IMG/VR virus record: IMGVR_UViG_3300044737_000014
Span: 1 to 20,250 of that record
Length of the DNA stretch: 20,250 bases
Strand: one strand, 5' to 3'
Origin: a virus
Program-made: the position numbers and the translations under genes
Notes under the pieces: generated by a model
What the model was told of the DNA's origin: nothing
Databases searched by the model: none
The model's input: only the letters and a program-made list of their open reading frames with translations
Part shown: piece after piece, positions 14,667-20,250 of the stretch
Layout of the letters: each line of letters starts with the position of its first letter
Position numbering within the stretch: position 1 is the stretch's first letter

Positions 14667-15968
14667 TCAATTCCTTACCGTGACATACTCGTCGTCCGGC
14701 GGATCGTCGTAGCTCTGCTCGATCGCGTTGACGGCGCGCGCCTGCGACATCCATTCGTCGTAGACCTTGGCGATGGTGCCGAGCTTTGAAGTCGATTGCG
14801 TCAGCGGCTCGCACACCTCCATGCCGACCCGTGCCGCCAGCCCCTCGCAAAACATCGCGTCCATCTTCCGGACATCGGTGATGTCGACGACGCAGCGAAG
14901 CGGGATGGGACCGGATTCGGCGGTGATCAGCAGTCCGTTCTCGAAATTCCAGTCGTTATAGGTGACGCCGGACGGCCCGCCGAGCCATGTGGTCGTGCCC
15001 TTCGGATTCTGTGCGCCGAGCCGCAGGAAGCCGGCCGGCAGCATGAAGATGTTGCGGCCAGCACCCTGCGCCGATGGGCCGGCGCCGACCGGATAGATGA
15101 TGTCCAGCGTAGTCAGCCCGACGCCCATCGGGAATTCGGCACCGCCGATCTGCCGCCATTTGCTGGACCCGGCGCCGCTGACAAACACCGTGGTCCACGG
15201 GTTGAGGACGCCGGTATTGGTCCAGTTCACGCCGTTGTCGGCGGTCGGATCGTTGGCGATATTGCCGGCGCCGACCGAGGTGTAGATCGCGCCATCGGAG
15301 CCGCCGACGGATGCACCCGCGGCATAGGTCGTCGCGATGTCCCACAGCGCCGGCGCAGCCGACGGCGTCTTGCCGGTGTTGAAGTTGATCAGGCTCATAT
15401 AGGCGACGGCGAGATACGTCACGACCTGATTTTTGCTGTAGACGGCGGTGGCGTCGTAAGGCGTGCCGGTAGCCGGGTTGTCGGTGTTGCCGTTCTGCAG
15501 CGAAACGTAGGTCCGCGCCGTGCCGTTGCCTGATGTGGTGTAAACAACCTCGCCGGAGAAATAGCTGGTCGCGGCGGCGTACAGCGAGACGGTGAGCGGG
15601 CCGAAATATGGCTCCCATGTCGTCGAGGCCAACGGGTCGTTGCCGGTATTGTTCGGGACCTTCGAAATCCACGGGTTGCCGTACTGATCCGAAACGATCG
15701 ATCCGACAAAATAGGTGGTGCCCTGCGACCACAATGCGGGCACCAGCAGCATAGTGCCGCTGTCGATGGCCCGGATGGCGGTGCGGCGGGTGGCGAAGGT
15801 CCAGACGTTGCGGCGCAACTCGGCTTGGCGCAGCTTGCCGTAGCAGAACGAGGTCTCGGATGCGTTTTTGGAAATCTCCGCGAAGCCCAGCAGCGGGTCA
15901 ATGCGGGACGCGCCGCAGTGCTGCAGCGCGCGGTTGGCGACATCTACCGGGGTCTGGTATTCAGCCAT
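14667..15968 (-). CDS. Tail tubular protein A (gp11-like adaptor) with four inserted repeats
   Basis: A 433-residue protein with ATG at 15968. The ends match the gp11-like adaptor family: an opening TPVDVANRALQHCGASRI, then SETSFCYGKLRQAELRRNVWTF, and near the end DAMFCEGLAARVGMEVCEPL with YDEWMSQARAVNAIEQS. T7 gp11 has 196 residues. The surplus is a block at about 80-250 made of four repeats of a Tyr/Gly-rich module (WSQGTTYFVGSIV, YAAATSYFSGEVV, YDATAVYSKNQVV, WDIATTYAAGASV), each followed by an aromatic plus NTGxxP-like turn, resembling CBM5/12 modules. The protein should form the ring between portal and nozzle, with the inserts displayed outward. It starts a tail module after intergenic motif copy C and is almost contiguous with the nozzle gene. 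Confidence 0.88.
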   Translation of the reverse strand: MAEYQTPVDVANRALQHCGASRIDPLLGFAEISKNASETSFCYGKLRQAELRRNVWTFATRRTAIRAIDSGTMLLVPALWSQGTTYFVGSIVSDQYGNPWISKVPNNTGNDPLASTTWEPYFGPLTVSLYAAATSYFSGEVVYTTSGNGTARTYVSLQNGNTDNPATGTPYDATAVYSKNQVVTYLAVAYMSLINFNTGKTPSAAPALWDIATTYAAGASVGGSDGAIYTSVGAGNIANDPTADNGVNWTNTGVLNPWTTVFVSGAGSSKWRQIGGAEFPMGVGLTTLDIIYPVGAGPSAQGAGRNIFMLPAGFLRLGAQNPKGTTTWLGGPSGVTYNDWNFENGLLITAESGPIPLRCVVDITDVRKMDAMFCEGLAARVGMEVCEPLTQSTSKLGTIAKVYDEWMSQARAVNAIEQSYDDPPDDEYVTVRN

Positions 15969-16001
15969 GCGCCGGACGATGCGGTTGCCGGGTCAGACCA
16001 G

Positions 16002-16011
16002 CAACGCACCG
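16002..16011 (-). promoter_or_regulatory. Recurring intergenic motif CGGTGCGTTG, copy C
   Basis: Located in the 46-bp gap before tail tubular protein A, three bases after the TAG of the upstream gene. The match extends to CGGTGCGTTGCTGG (16011 down to 15998), identical to copy B. The first base is 43 bases from the ATG in both, and the segment just before the start codons is also similar (CATCGTCCGG against CATGCTCCCGG). Confidence 0.6.
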
Positions 16012-16014
16012 CTG

Positions 16015-16308
16015 CTATTCGACCGCCGTCGGAATCCGGACGATCTCAAGGTAATTGGCGGTGAACGTCGCGACCACCCACTGATAGGTGCCCGGCGGCA
16101 GCGAAATGGTCTGCTGGCCGGCCGTCGCCGTGATCTGCGTAATCCGAGCCGTATAGGTCACGCCGTCTGGCCCGAGACGCTTCAAATCGATCGTGCCTGT
16201 ACCCGTCGATTTGGTTTCGATCCAGTAGGAGCCGCCGCGCAGGTTGAACGGGCCGAGCGTGCCGGCGGCCTGGTTCGAATAGACGACGCGGTCGATGCCA
16301 TTGAACAT
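16015..16308 (-). CDS. Small beta-rich virion-type protein, unknown
   Basis: A 97-residue protein. The ATG at 16308 lies four bases after the upstream stop; a longer frame to 16521 is Arg/Ser/Pro-rich shadow sequence. The sequence alternates hydrophobic and polar residues (RVVYSNQAAGTLGPFNLRGG, SYWIETKSTGTGTIDLKRLG, then PPGTYQWVVATFTANYLEIVRI), as in a beta-sandwich, with no cysteine and no signal peptide. This looks like a small head or neck decoration protein. It is the last of four small genes between capsid and tail tubular A, and is followed by motif copy C. No family is recognised. Confidence 0.78.
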   Translation of the reverse strand: MFNGIDRVVYSNQAAGTLGPFNLRGGSYWIETKSTGTGTIDLKRLGPDGVTYTARITQITATAGQQTISLPPGTYQWVVATFTANYLEIVRIPTAVE

Positions 16309-16312
16309 CAGA

Positions 16313-16534
16313 TCACCCGTCGATGAACGTGAAACCTGCGGCGACAACCTGCTTCGGGTCCTCGATGAACCGTGCGCAAGCCTCAAGGAACTTGATCGCA
16401 TCGATCTTGCGCACCGCGCCATCGGTGATGCGCAACTCCATCGACAGGCCGCCGGTGGTCGCCGTCCCGGTGGTGAAGTCGGAGGCTTTGAAGCCCTCGA
16501 TGCCGCGGCTAAACCCAACAAAGTGATCGGCCAT
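16313..16534 (-). CDS. Small hypothetical virion-region protein
   Basis: A 73-residue protein with ATG at 16534 and a clear AGGAGAG ribosome binding site that overlaps the upstream stop region. It begins MADHFVGFSRGIEGFKASDF, has a short strand-like part (SMELRITDGAVRKID), and ends in a helix (AIKFLEACARFIEDPKQVVA). One cysteine is present, and no membrane or export signal. The compact alpha/beta make-up and tight packing among head genes suggest a structural or assembly factor. I do not recognise it. Confidence 0.8.
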   Translation of the reverse strand: MADHFVGFSRGIEGFKASDFTTGTATTGGLSMELRITDGAVRKIDAIKFLEACARFIEDPKQVVAAGFTFIDG

Positions 16535-16543
16535 CTTGCTCTC

Positions 16544-16894
16544 CTACACCGTGCCGCTGAAAGCAGCTTGCTCGATAGCCCGCATCGCGGACCTGAATTT
16601 GTTGCGATCGGTGATCACGGCCATGTTGACGATCACGGCCATGTTGCCGGTCTTGACCACGGTCTGCGCGGCGCTGACGGCGGCAATGGCCGTGTCTGAC
16701 GCCTGCGCCAGCCCGAGCGCGGTCGGGTCGGCGGCGACGGTGGCATTCGCGGTGACGGCTGCGGATGCTGCAATTGCCGCAGTGACGGCGGTATCGAGCG
16801 CGGTCACCTTGTCGCCGACGCCGGCAGCACTCGAATTATAGGTGCCGTTGCCGAGGCTCTGGCCCAACGTCGCTCGAATGACCGCGAACGCCAT
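16544..16894 (-). CDS. Ala-rich small protein of the head-neck region
   Basis: A 116-residue protein with ATG at 16894, six bases after the upstream stop, with GAGG in the gap. The centre is extremely Ala/Val/Thr-rich (DTAVTAAIAASAAVTANATVAAD), giving a long helix or coiled coil. The ends are less biased (MAFAVIRATLGQSLGNGTYN; ITDRNKFRSAMRAIEQAAFS). The hydrophobic stretch near residues 80-94 (TVVKTGNMAVIVNMAVI) is not long enough to be a confident membrane segment. The role is unknown; position between head genes suggests a virion or assembly protein. Confidence 0.78.
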   Translation of the reverse strand: MAFAVIRATLGQSLGNGTYNSSAAGVGDKVTALDTAVTAAIAASAAVTANATVAADPTALGLAQASDTAIAAVSAAQTVVKTGNMAVIVNMAVITDRNKFRSAMRAIEQAAFSGTV

Positions 16895-16900
16895 TTGACC

Positions 16901-17434
16901 TCAGTCCGCGTATGCGACGCGGATGCCGAACTTGCCGGTTCCGGTGGTGACAGCGGTGGTGACGACGGTCGCAACGATATCGAACATGCCGCCGGGGTCC
17001 GATGACAGTCCGGCCGCCTGCCACAACGGCTGTGTCCGCTTGTCCAGCGTATAGGTGCCAGACTCGTTGCTGACGTCGGTCGGGGTCACGGCCGCGGCGC
17101 AATCGATCGCGGATGCGAAGAACGCCGCTGAGATCGTGTTGGCGAGCAGCAGCGCCGTCGGCTTGCCGCCTTCGCCGTCGGTCGCGTAATAGAGACCGAG
17201 GTCGAACTTGCCGGCGGTCTGCGCTTCCGATTCGAACACGATCGACTTGACCTTGCAGTTCGAGGGCACCCGAACGAGTTGGTAAGTCGCCGCAACGCTC
17301 GATGAAGCGACCGCAGTGGCGTACCCGTCGACCGACTTCAGCACGGCTGCGGCGCCCTCGCCGGCGGTGTTCGCTACCGGAGGCGTCGCGTCGAGGTTGG
17401 TGATCGGGGTGGATTTGACGTGGTCAATGGCCAT
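16901..17434 (-). CDS. Probable head decoration / minor capsid protein
   Basis: A 177-residue protein. The ATG at 17434 is set by a strong AAAGGAGG site just downstream of the capsid stop codon; a 19-residue upstream extension was dropped. The sequence is beta-rich: MAIDHVKSTPITNLDATPPV, then VKSVDGYATAVASSSVAATYQLVRVPSN, KVKSIVFESEAQTAGKFDLGLYYATD, TYTLDKRTQPLWQAAGLSSDPGGMFDIVATV and GKFGIRVAYAD. I recall homologues in rhizobial prophages beside capsid genes, without an assigned function. A gene of this size directly after the capsid gene is often a decoration or stabilisation protein, which is what I infer here. It should be made in high amounts given its ribosome binding site and place. 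Confidence 0.72.
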   Translation of the reverse strand: MAIDHVKSTPITNLDATPPVANTAGEGAAAVLKSVDGYATAVASSSVAATYQLVRVPSNCKVKSIVFESEAQTAGKFDLGLYYATDGEGGKPTALLLANTISAAFFASAIDCAAAVTPTDVSNESGTYTLDKRTQPLWQAAGLSSDPGGMFDIVATVVTTAVTTGTGKFGIRVAYAD

Positions 17435-17445
17435 GGTGGCCTCCT

Positions 17446-18369
17446 TTACGGCGTTACGTCGGCAGCGGCCGAGGTGTCGGCGCACAGGCATTCCAGCAAC
17501 CGGCCCGGCTCAAGCCGCACCGCGCCTGCTGTCATCATGGTGTACATCTGCCACGGCAGGCCGGTGATATCGGCGCGCTGGCGCACGTCGTCCGTGCGCT
17601 CGTTCCAGACGCCGAGATAGAGACCGGATTTGGCGAACGGGATGTTGGAACGGACGTTCGAAGCGGATGGCAGGCGTTCCGAATAGACGATGTCGAAGCC
17701 CATCAGGCGCGAAACCTTGCCGTCGGTCATCTTCGGGGTATCGTTGAATTCGGTGGAGACGACCTGCACCTGGTTGAGCAGATCGGATTCGCCCTGGGAA
17801 TTGGTGACCCAGGTCAGGGTCTCGACTTCCATGTCGACCTGCGCCTTGCGCATGATGCGCTTGGCTTCGATCATCTTGGCGACGGTGAGGCCCGATGCCG
17901 CGGCAGAGCCGAAGGTCGATGCGACCTGCCATGAGGATGAGATCGAGGCCCAGGTCTCGGAGGTGAAGCTGCCGAGGTCGGTGCCGAGCGTCGCGGTGCC
18001 GAAAGCTGCCGAGATCAGCCGGTCATCCCATTCGCGGTTGACGGCGGCAGAAGCTGCGGCGATTTCTTGGCTCTGCGGGTCGATCGTGGCCCGCAGCTTG
18101 TCGAAGGTGTCGATCATCTGGTTGACTTCGCGGTCGACCGGGTAAACCCAGCGCCGGACGAAATCGATATCCTGCCGGCCGATCGGGGCGAAGCGGCCCG
18201 CGGGCGGCTTCATCTGCACCGCGCCAGCGTACTGGATCGGCGACGCGACCTTACCGACGTGCGAACCTTCCATGACGCGGCCGCGCAGCTTCGACGTGCG
18301 CTGCTGCAGCTTGAGGTCGAGGATGGTGGCATACTGCGTCGTGAAAAGTTTCGAGAGATTCTCGGACAT
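17446..18369 (-). CDS. Major capsid protein
   Basis: A 307-residue protein. I chose the ATG at 18369 (MSENLSKLFTTQYATILDLK); an in-frame ATG at 18414 would add MGKAADVSPFSGGIA. It fits podoviral capsid proteins of HK97-like fold: an early LKLQQRTSKLRGRVMEGSHVGK with PAGRFAPIGRQDIDFVRRWVYP, a helix like the HK97 spine (VAKMIEAKRIMRKAQVDME), then NSQGESDLLNQVQVVSTEFND, MGFDIVYSERLP, KSGLYLGVWNERTDDV and MTAGAVRLEPGRLLE. It follows scaffold and one small gene, and precedes the probable decoration protein by 11 bp. A 205-bp leader with motif copy D lies upstream, so it may have its own promoter or processing site, as expected for the most abundant product. Confidence 0.92.
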   Translation of the reverse strand: MSENLSKLFTTQYATILDLKLQQRTSKLRGRVMEGSHVGKVASPIQYAGAVQMKPPAGRFAPIGRQDIDFVRRWVYPVDREVNQMIDTFDKLRATIDPQSQEIAAASAAVNREWDDRLISAAFGTATLGTDLGSFTSETWASISSSWQVASTFGSAAASGLTVAKMIEAKRIMRKAQVDMEVETLTWVTNSQGESDLLNQVQVVSTEFNDTPKMTDGKVSRLMGFDIVYSERLPSASNVRSNIPFAKSGLYLGVWNERTDDVRQRADITGLPWQMYTMMTAGAVRLEPGRLLECLCADTSAAADVTP

Positions 18370-18448
18370 GGCTATCCCGCCTGAAAAGGGTGAAACGTCG
18401 GCGGCCTTGCCCATGCGGATTGCGCGCGGGGGCCATCAAACTTTCAGC

Positions 18449-18494
18449 CTTGTCCTTGACGGGGGCCGTCACTGCCCGAATCGGCTTGTCCTTG
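18449..18494. repeat. 10-bp direct repeat in the capsid leader
   Basis: CTTGTCCTTG occurs at 18449-18458 and 18485-18494, a 36-bp period, in the 205-bp leader before the capsid gene. On the coding strand it reads CAAGGACAAG. No frame across it is convincing, so it may be a protein-binding or RNA element; nothing more can be said. Confidence 0.4.
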
Positions 18495-18553
18495 CGGGGC
18501 CGGACGCTCGGGGTCTCATGGGCGCGGAAACTGGACCGGCGGCGCGTTTGGTA

Positions 18554-18563
18554 CAACGCACCG
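18554..18563 (-). promoter_or_regulatory. Recurring intergenic motif CGGTGCGTTG, copy D
   Basis: It lies 11 bases after the TAG of the small Lys/Cys protein gene, with the match extended to GGCGGTGCGTTG as in copy A. Unlike the other copies it lies far (about 195 bases) from the next start codon, at the beginning of a long leader to the capsid gene. That is compatible with a transcription start or processing element rather than a translation signal. Confidence 0.55.
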
Positions 18564-18574
18564 CCTTTTGCCGG

Positions 18575-18880
18575 CTACTTGAAGCGGTCGGGATCGAGCC
18601 GAACGTCGATCTGGTCGCGGGCGTCCTGCAGCCGTTTCAGGGCGTCGCGATTGTTCATGTCGGCCGACTGTAGCCCGCCCTTGGTCGGGTGGGCGCAATA
18701 GGGCTTGCCGCTGATCGCGCAGCCGTCGACGTTGCAGGCGCTGGCGCAGGCGTTACGGGTCAGGCCCGGGAAAGGTGCGCTCGACCTCTCCCGTGGCGCT
18801 GCGCGGGACTTGGCCCGCTTCTTCGCGGGCTTCTTCTTCACTGGCGCGTCGAAATTCACTTCATCGGCGGTGGTGTTCAT
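18575..18880 (-). CDS. Small Lys/Cys-containing protein between scaffold and capsid, unknown
   Basis: A 101-residue protein. The ATG at 18880 overlaps the scaffold stop (ATGA, 4 bp) and has GGGAG upstream. A basic N-terminal part (VKKKPAKKRAKSRAAPRERS) is followed by a cysteine cluster (NACASACNVDGCAISGKPYC, then AHPTKGGLQ), which with the nearby His could bind a metal or form disulfides. The C-terminus is a polar helix (NNRDALKRLQDARDQIDVRL). The lysine-rich head suggests nucleic-acid or scaffold contact. I do not recognise a family. T7 has no gene between scaffold and capsid, so this is an extra assembly-region protein. Confidence 0.8.
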   Translation of the reverse strand: MNTTADEVNFDAPVKKKPAKKRAKSRAAPRERSSAPFPGLTRNACASACNVDGCAISGKPYCAHPTKGGLQSADMNNRDALKRLQDARDQIDVRLDPDRFK

Positions 18881-19725
18881 GCTGCAACTCCCGTGATCAT
18901 CGTGTTAAGCCGGTCCATCTCACGCTTCTCGGCAACGCCGCCGGCGAGGTAGCGTTTGACCCACCCCTCCTTATCGGCCATCAGTTCGGCCTTGCGGGCG
19001 ACGGCGCCTTCCATCGTGGTGACATCGCCTTGGCCGGAAACGCCGCGCTCGACGAAGGTGTCCTCGCGGGTGTGCGCGCCAATCTTGCGCATGACTTCCA
19101 TCACGACGTCGTAGCCGATCTGGCCTTCAAGCGCCTTTACCGCGTCGGGCGTGATGCCGATCCGACGCGCACCTTCCATCGCGTTCAGATGGTTGAACTG
19201 GTAGGTCGCGGAATCCTTGCCGCCCCAGTTCTTTTCGAGGTTCAACCGCTGCTCGTCGAGCTTTCCCTTGTCCAGCACGCCCTGCGTGGCCGCGACGGAT
19301 TCGAGTGCCTTTGCGATCGTGGCGGCGATCCCCGCTGCGGCATCCTTCGGCACGCCCTTTTCGTACATCGTGGCGCGCAGCGCGTCGGCAACGGCCGGCT
19401 CCTTCACTGCGGACAGATCGTAATCCTTGGCCTCCTTCGGCGCGCCGAGTCGTTCGTGATAGGCGCGGAATTCCTCGGGCTTGGCATCGGCCTTCGGCAG
19501 CCTGACGATCTGATCCGGCGGTGCGCCGATGAACTTCTCGGCCTGCTGGTAGAGTTCGGTCAGCTTGGCGCCGAACGCCTTGGGGTCGTCGAGCGGCAGG
19601 CCCTTGAGCTGCCAGAAGCCTTTGACTTCTGGCGCAACGCCATCGTGCCAGGCGGCAGGCGGCGGGGTCGGAGGCGTGGGTGGCGTCGGGGGATTAGGCG
19701 GGGTCGGAGGGGTAGGTTCGGTCAT
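18877..19725 (-). CDS. Capsid scaffolding protein
   Basis: A 282-residue protein with ATG at 19725 and an AAAGGAG site at about 9 bases. Residues 1-24 are a low-complexity tract (TEPTPPTPPNPPTPPTPPTP). The following text matches the podoviral scaffold pattern: GFWQLKGLPLDDPKAFGAKL, then YQQAEKFIGAPPDQIVRLP, YHERLGAPKEAKDYDLS. After this comes a charged helical body and a basic C-terminal helix (KRYLAGGVAEKREMDRLNTM) that would contact the coat protein. It lacks cysteine and export signals. The order portal, Bbp19-like gene, scaffold, capsid is conserved among podoviruses. It overlaps the upstream gene by 32 bp. Confidence 0.88.
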   Translation of the reverse strand: MTEPTPPTPPNPPTPPTPPTPPPAAWHDGVAPEVKGFWQLKGLPLDDPKAFGAKLTELYQQAEKFIGAPPDQIVRLPKADAKPEEFRAYHERLGAPKEAKDYDLSAVKEPAVADALRATMYEKGVPKDAAAGIAATIAKALESVAATQGVLDKGKLDEQRLNLEKNWGGKDSATYQFNHLNAMEGARRIGITPDAVKALEGQIGYDVVMEVMRKIGAHTREDTFVERGVSGQGDVTTMEGAVARKAELMADKEGWVKRYLAGGVAEKREMDRLNTMITGVAA

Positions 19726-20011
19726 GGCTTATCGCTCCTTTTGCGGGCCGGGTGTATTTTTCGACAAGTTGCTCGGTCGTCAGCTTGAGGTGGTCCTGAA
19801 TTCTCAAAAACACTTCGCGGCGCCCTTCCAGGACATAAGTGCGGTCGCGGTCGCCGGGGACGACGCAGGTTTCATTCGCGCGGCAGAACATGGTGAGATC
19901 GGCGAGCACCGCCTGAATGGCCGCCTCCTTGTCCTTGTCTCCGAACACCAGCAAGTAGGCGCGCTGGCAATCGCCAAGGACTTCGGTCGCCTTTTCCAGC
20001 GTCAGCGTCAT
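19694..20011 (-). CDS. Bbp19-like small phage protein
   Basis: A 105-residue protein. The ATG at 20011 overlaps the portal stop (ATGA, 4 bp); a longer frame to 20233 is shadow sequence within the portal gene. The pattern YLLVFGDKDKEAAIQAVLADLTMFCR, then PGDRDRTYVLEGRREVFLRI and DHLKLTTEQLVEKY matches my recollection of the Bbp19 family, named from a Bordetella phage. That family is small, of unknown function, and usually coded next to portal and scaffold genes. Its last 10 codons are read in another frame as the Pro/Thr tract of the scaffold, an unusually long overlap. Confidence 0.8.
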   Translation of the reverse strand: MTLTLEKATEVLGDCQRAYLLVFGDKDKEAAIQAVLADLTMFCRANETCVVPGDRDRTYVLEGRREVFLRIQDHLKLTTEQLVEKYTRPAKGAISHDRTYPSDPA

Positions 20012-20250
20012 GCGGGCATGCCTTGCGGCTGACTTTTCGCGACGGTGGCCTGCGCCTTCACCATCGCCGCCTCTGCCGGGAGCGCCTGAATGCGGGCCTG
20101 CTGCGCCTGCTGATCCGCGCGCGCCTTGCGCTTCTGCGCGATCTGGTCGTCGCTCGCCGTCCAGCTTTCGCGCACGCCGTAGATGCCGGCAAGATCGCGG
20201 GCCGCCGTGTCGCGATTGACGACATCCATCCATGACGGGTCTTGCAGTTC
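20008..20250 (-). CDS. Portal (head-tail connector) protein, C-terminal fragment
   Basis: Only the last 80 residues are in the window. The frame stays open through base 20250 (reading ELQDPSWMDVVNRD onward), so the internal ATG at 20229 is not a start. The sequence DVVNRDTAARDLAGIYGVRE, then ASDDQIAQKRKARADQQAQQ and an Ala/Gln-rich tail is the usual end of podoviral head-tail connector proteins: a tyrosine/glycine motif with a Pro/Arg turn, the sensed E/D-Q pair, and a Gln-rich helical tail. Portal forms the 12-mer through which DNA enters and leaves the head. Its position upstream of Bbp19-like and scaffold genes supports this. Confidence 0.85.
   Translation of the reverse strand, partial: ELQDPSWMDVVNRDTAARDLAGIYGVRESWTASDDQIAQKRKARADQQAQQARIQALPAEAAMVKAQATVAKSQPQGMPA

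Larger units (their letters stand above)
136..20250 (-). mobile_element. Podovirus-type prophage, late-gene half (partial)
   Basis: From 326 to the right edge every supported gene is on the minus strand, and they form a recognisable podovirus late module: portal, scaffold, capsid, tail tubular A and B, three internal proteins, fibre and lysis-type genes. The left limit is placed at the tRNA-Val 3' end by analogy with other tRNA-targeted prophages. The exact attachment core cannot be fixed without the other end. Integrase, repressor, replication genes and terminase are not in the window. No structural gene is visibly broken, so the element may be intact, but completeness cannot be judged from here. 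Confidence 0.85.

Noticed and set aside
18251-18556. Minus-strand frame spanning the capsid leader
   Set aside because: It overlaps the capsid start in another frame, is Arg/His/Pro-rich, and has no ribosome binding site that I can see.
326-20250. Assignment to Autographiviridae (true T7 family)
   Set aside because: Gene order is T7-like, but no phage RNA polymerase is in view and the internal protein differs from gp16; the data do not allow the assignment.

Overview
The window holds the late (virion and lysis) end of a podovirus-type prophage, inserted next to a host tRNA-Val gene. The host looks like a high-GC alphaproteobacterium, most likely of the Bradyrhizobium/Rhodopseudomonas group. 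That placement rests on GC-rich codon use, the style of the small accessory proteins (including a DUF3309-like one), and a palindrome of the kind scattered through those genomes. No host protein gene is visible, so the host assignment is an inference.

Layout: bases 1-60 are host flank, then a complete tRNA-Val(CAC) at 61-135 and its terminator, all on the + strand. Bases 136-325 are non-coding and hold a 16-bp direct repeat pair and a strong palindrome. Everything from 326 to the right edge is a single minus-strand gene train, so the phage genes read from right to left.

In transcription order: the portal C-terminus (cut by the window edge), a Bbp19-like small protein, scaffold, a small Lys/Cys-containing protein, the major capsid protein, four small unassigned head/neck proteins, a gp11-like tail tubular protein A, a gp12-like tail tubular protein B, and three internal (ejection) proteins in the T7 gp14-gp15-gp16 order. 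The third of these is a 1235-residue polyvalent-type protein. Then come a 983-residue tail fibre/spike, a short exported coiled-coil protein, a holin-like protein, a lipoprotein, two small proteins, and at the tRNA end a DUF3309-like membrane peptide and a coiled-coil protein. Most genes overlap by 1-32 bp or lie less than 12 bp apart, as in one late operon. The order matches T7-like podoviruses, but no RNA or DNA polymerase, terminase, integrase or repressor is in view, so family assignment is not possible here.

The most unusual points are: (1) a 10-bp motif, CGGTGCGTTG on the coding strand, sits just after a stop codon in four of the five larger gaps between genes, each at a module boundary; (2) six short repeats resembling CBM5/12 carbohydrate-binding modules are inserted in the two tail tubular proteins; (3) the gp16-position protein lacks a visible transglycosylase and instead carries a GNAT-like segment and an LPD38-like C-terminus; (4) the tail fibre begins with a signal-peptide-like segment; (5) the lysis region has no recognisable endolysin.
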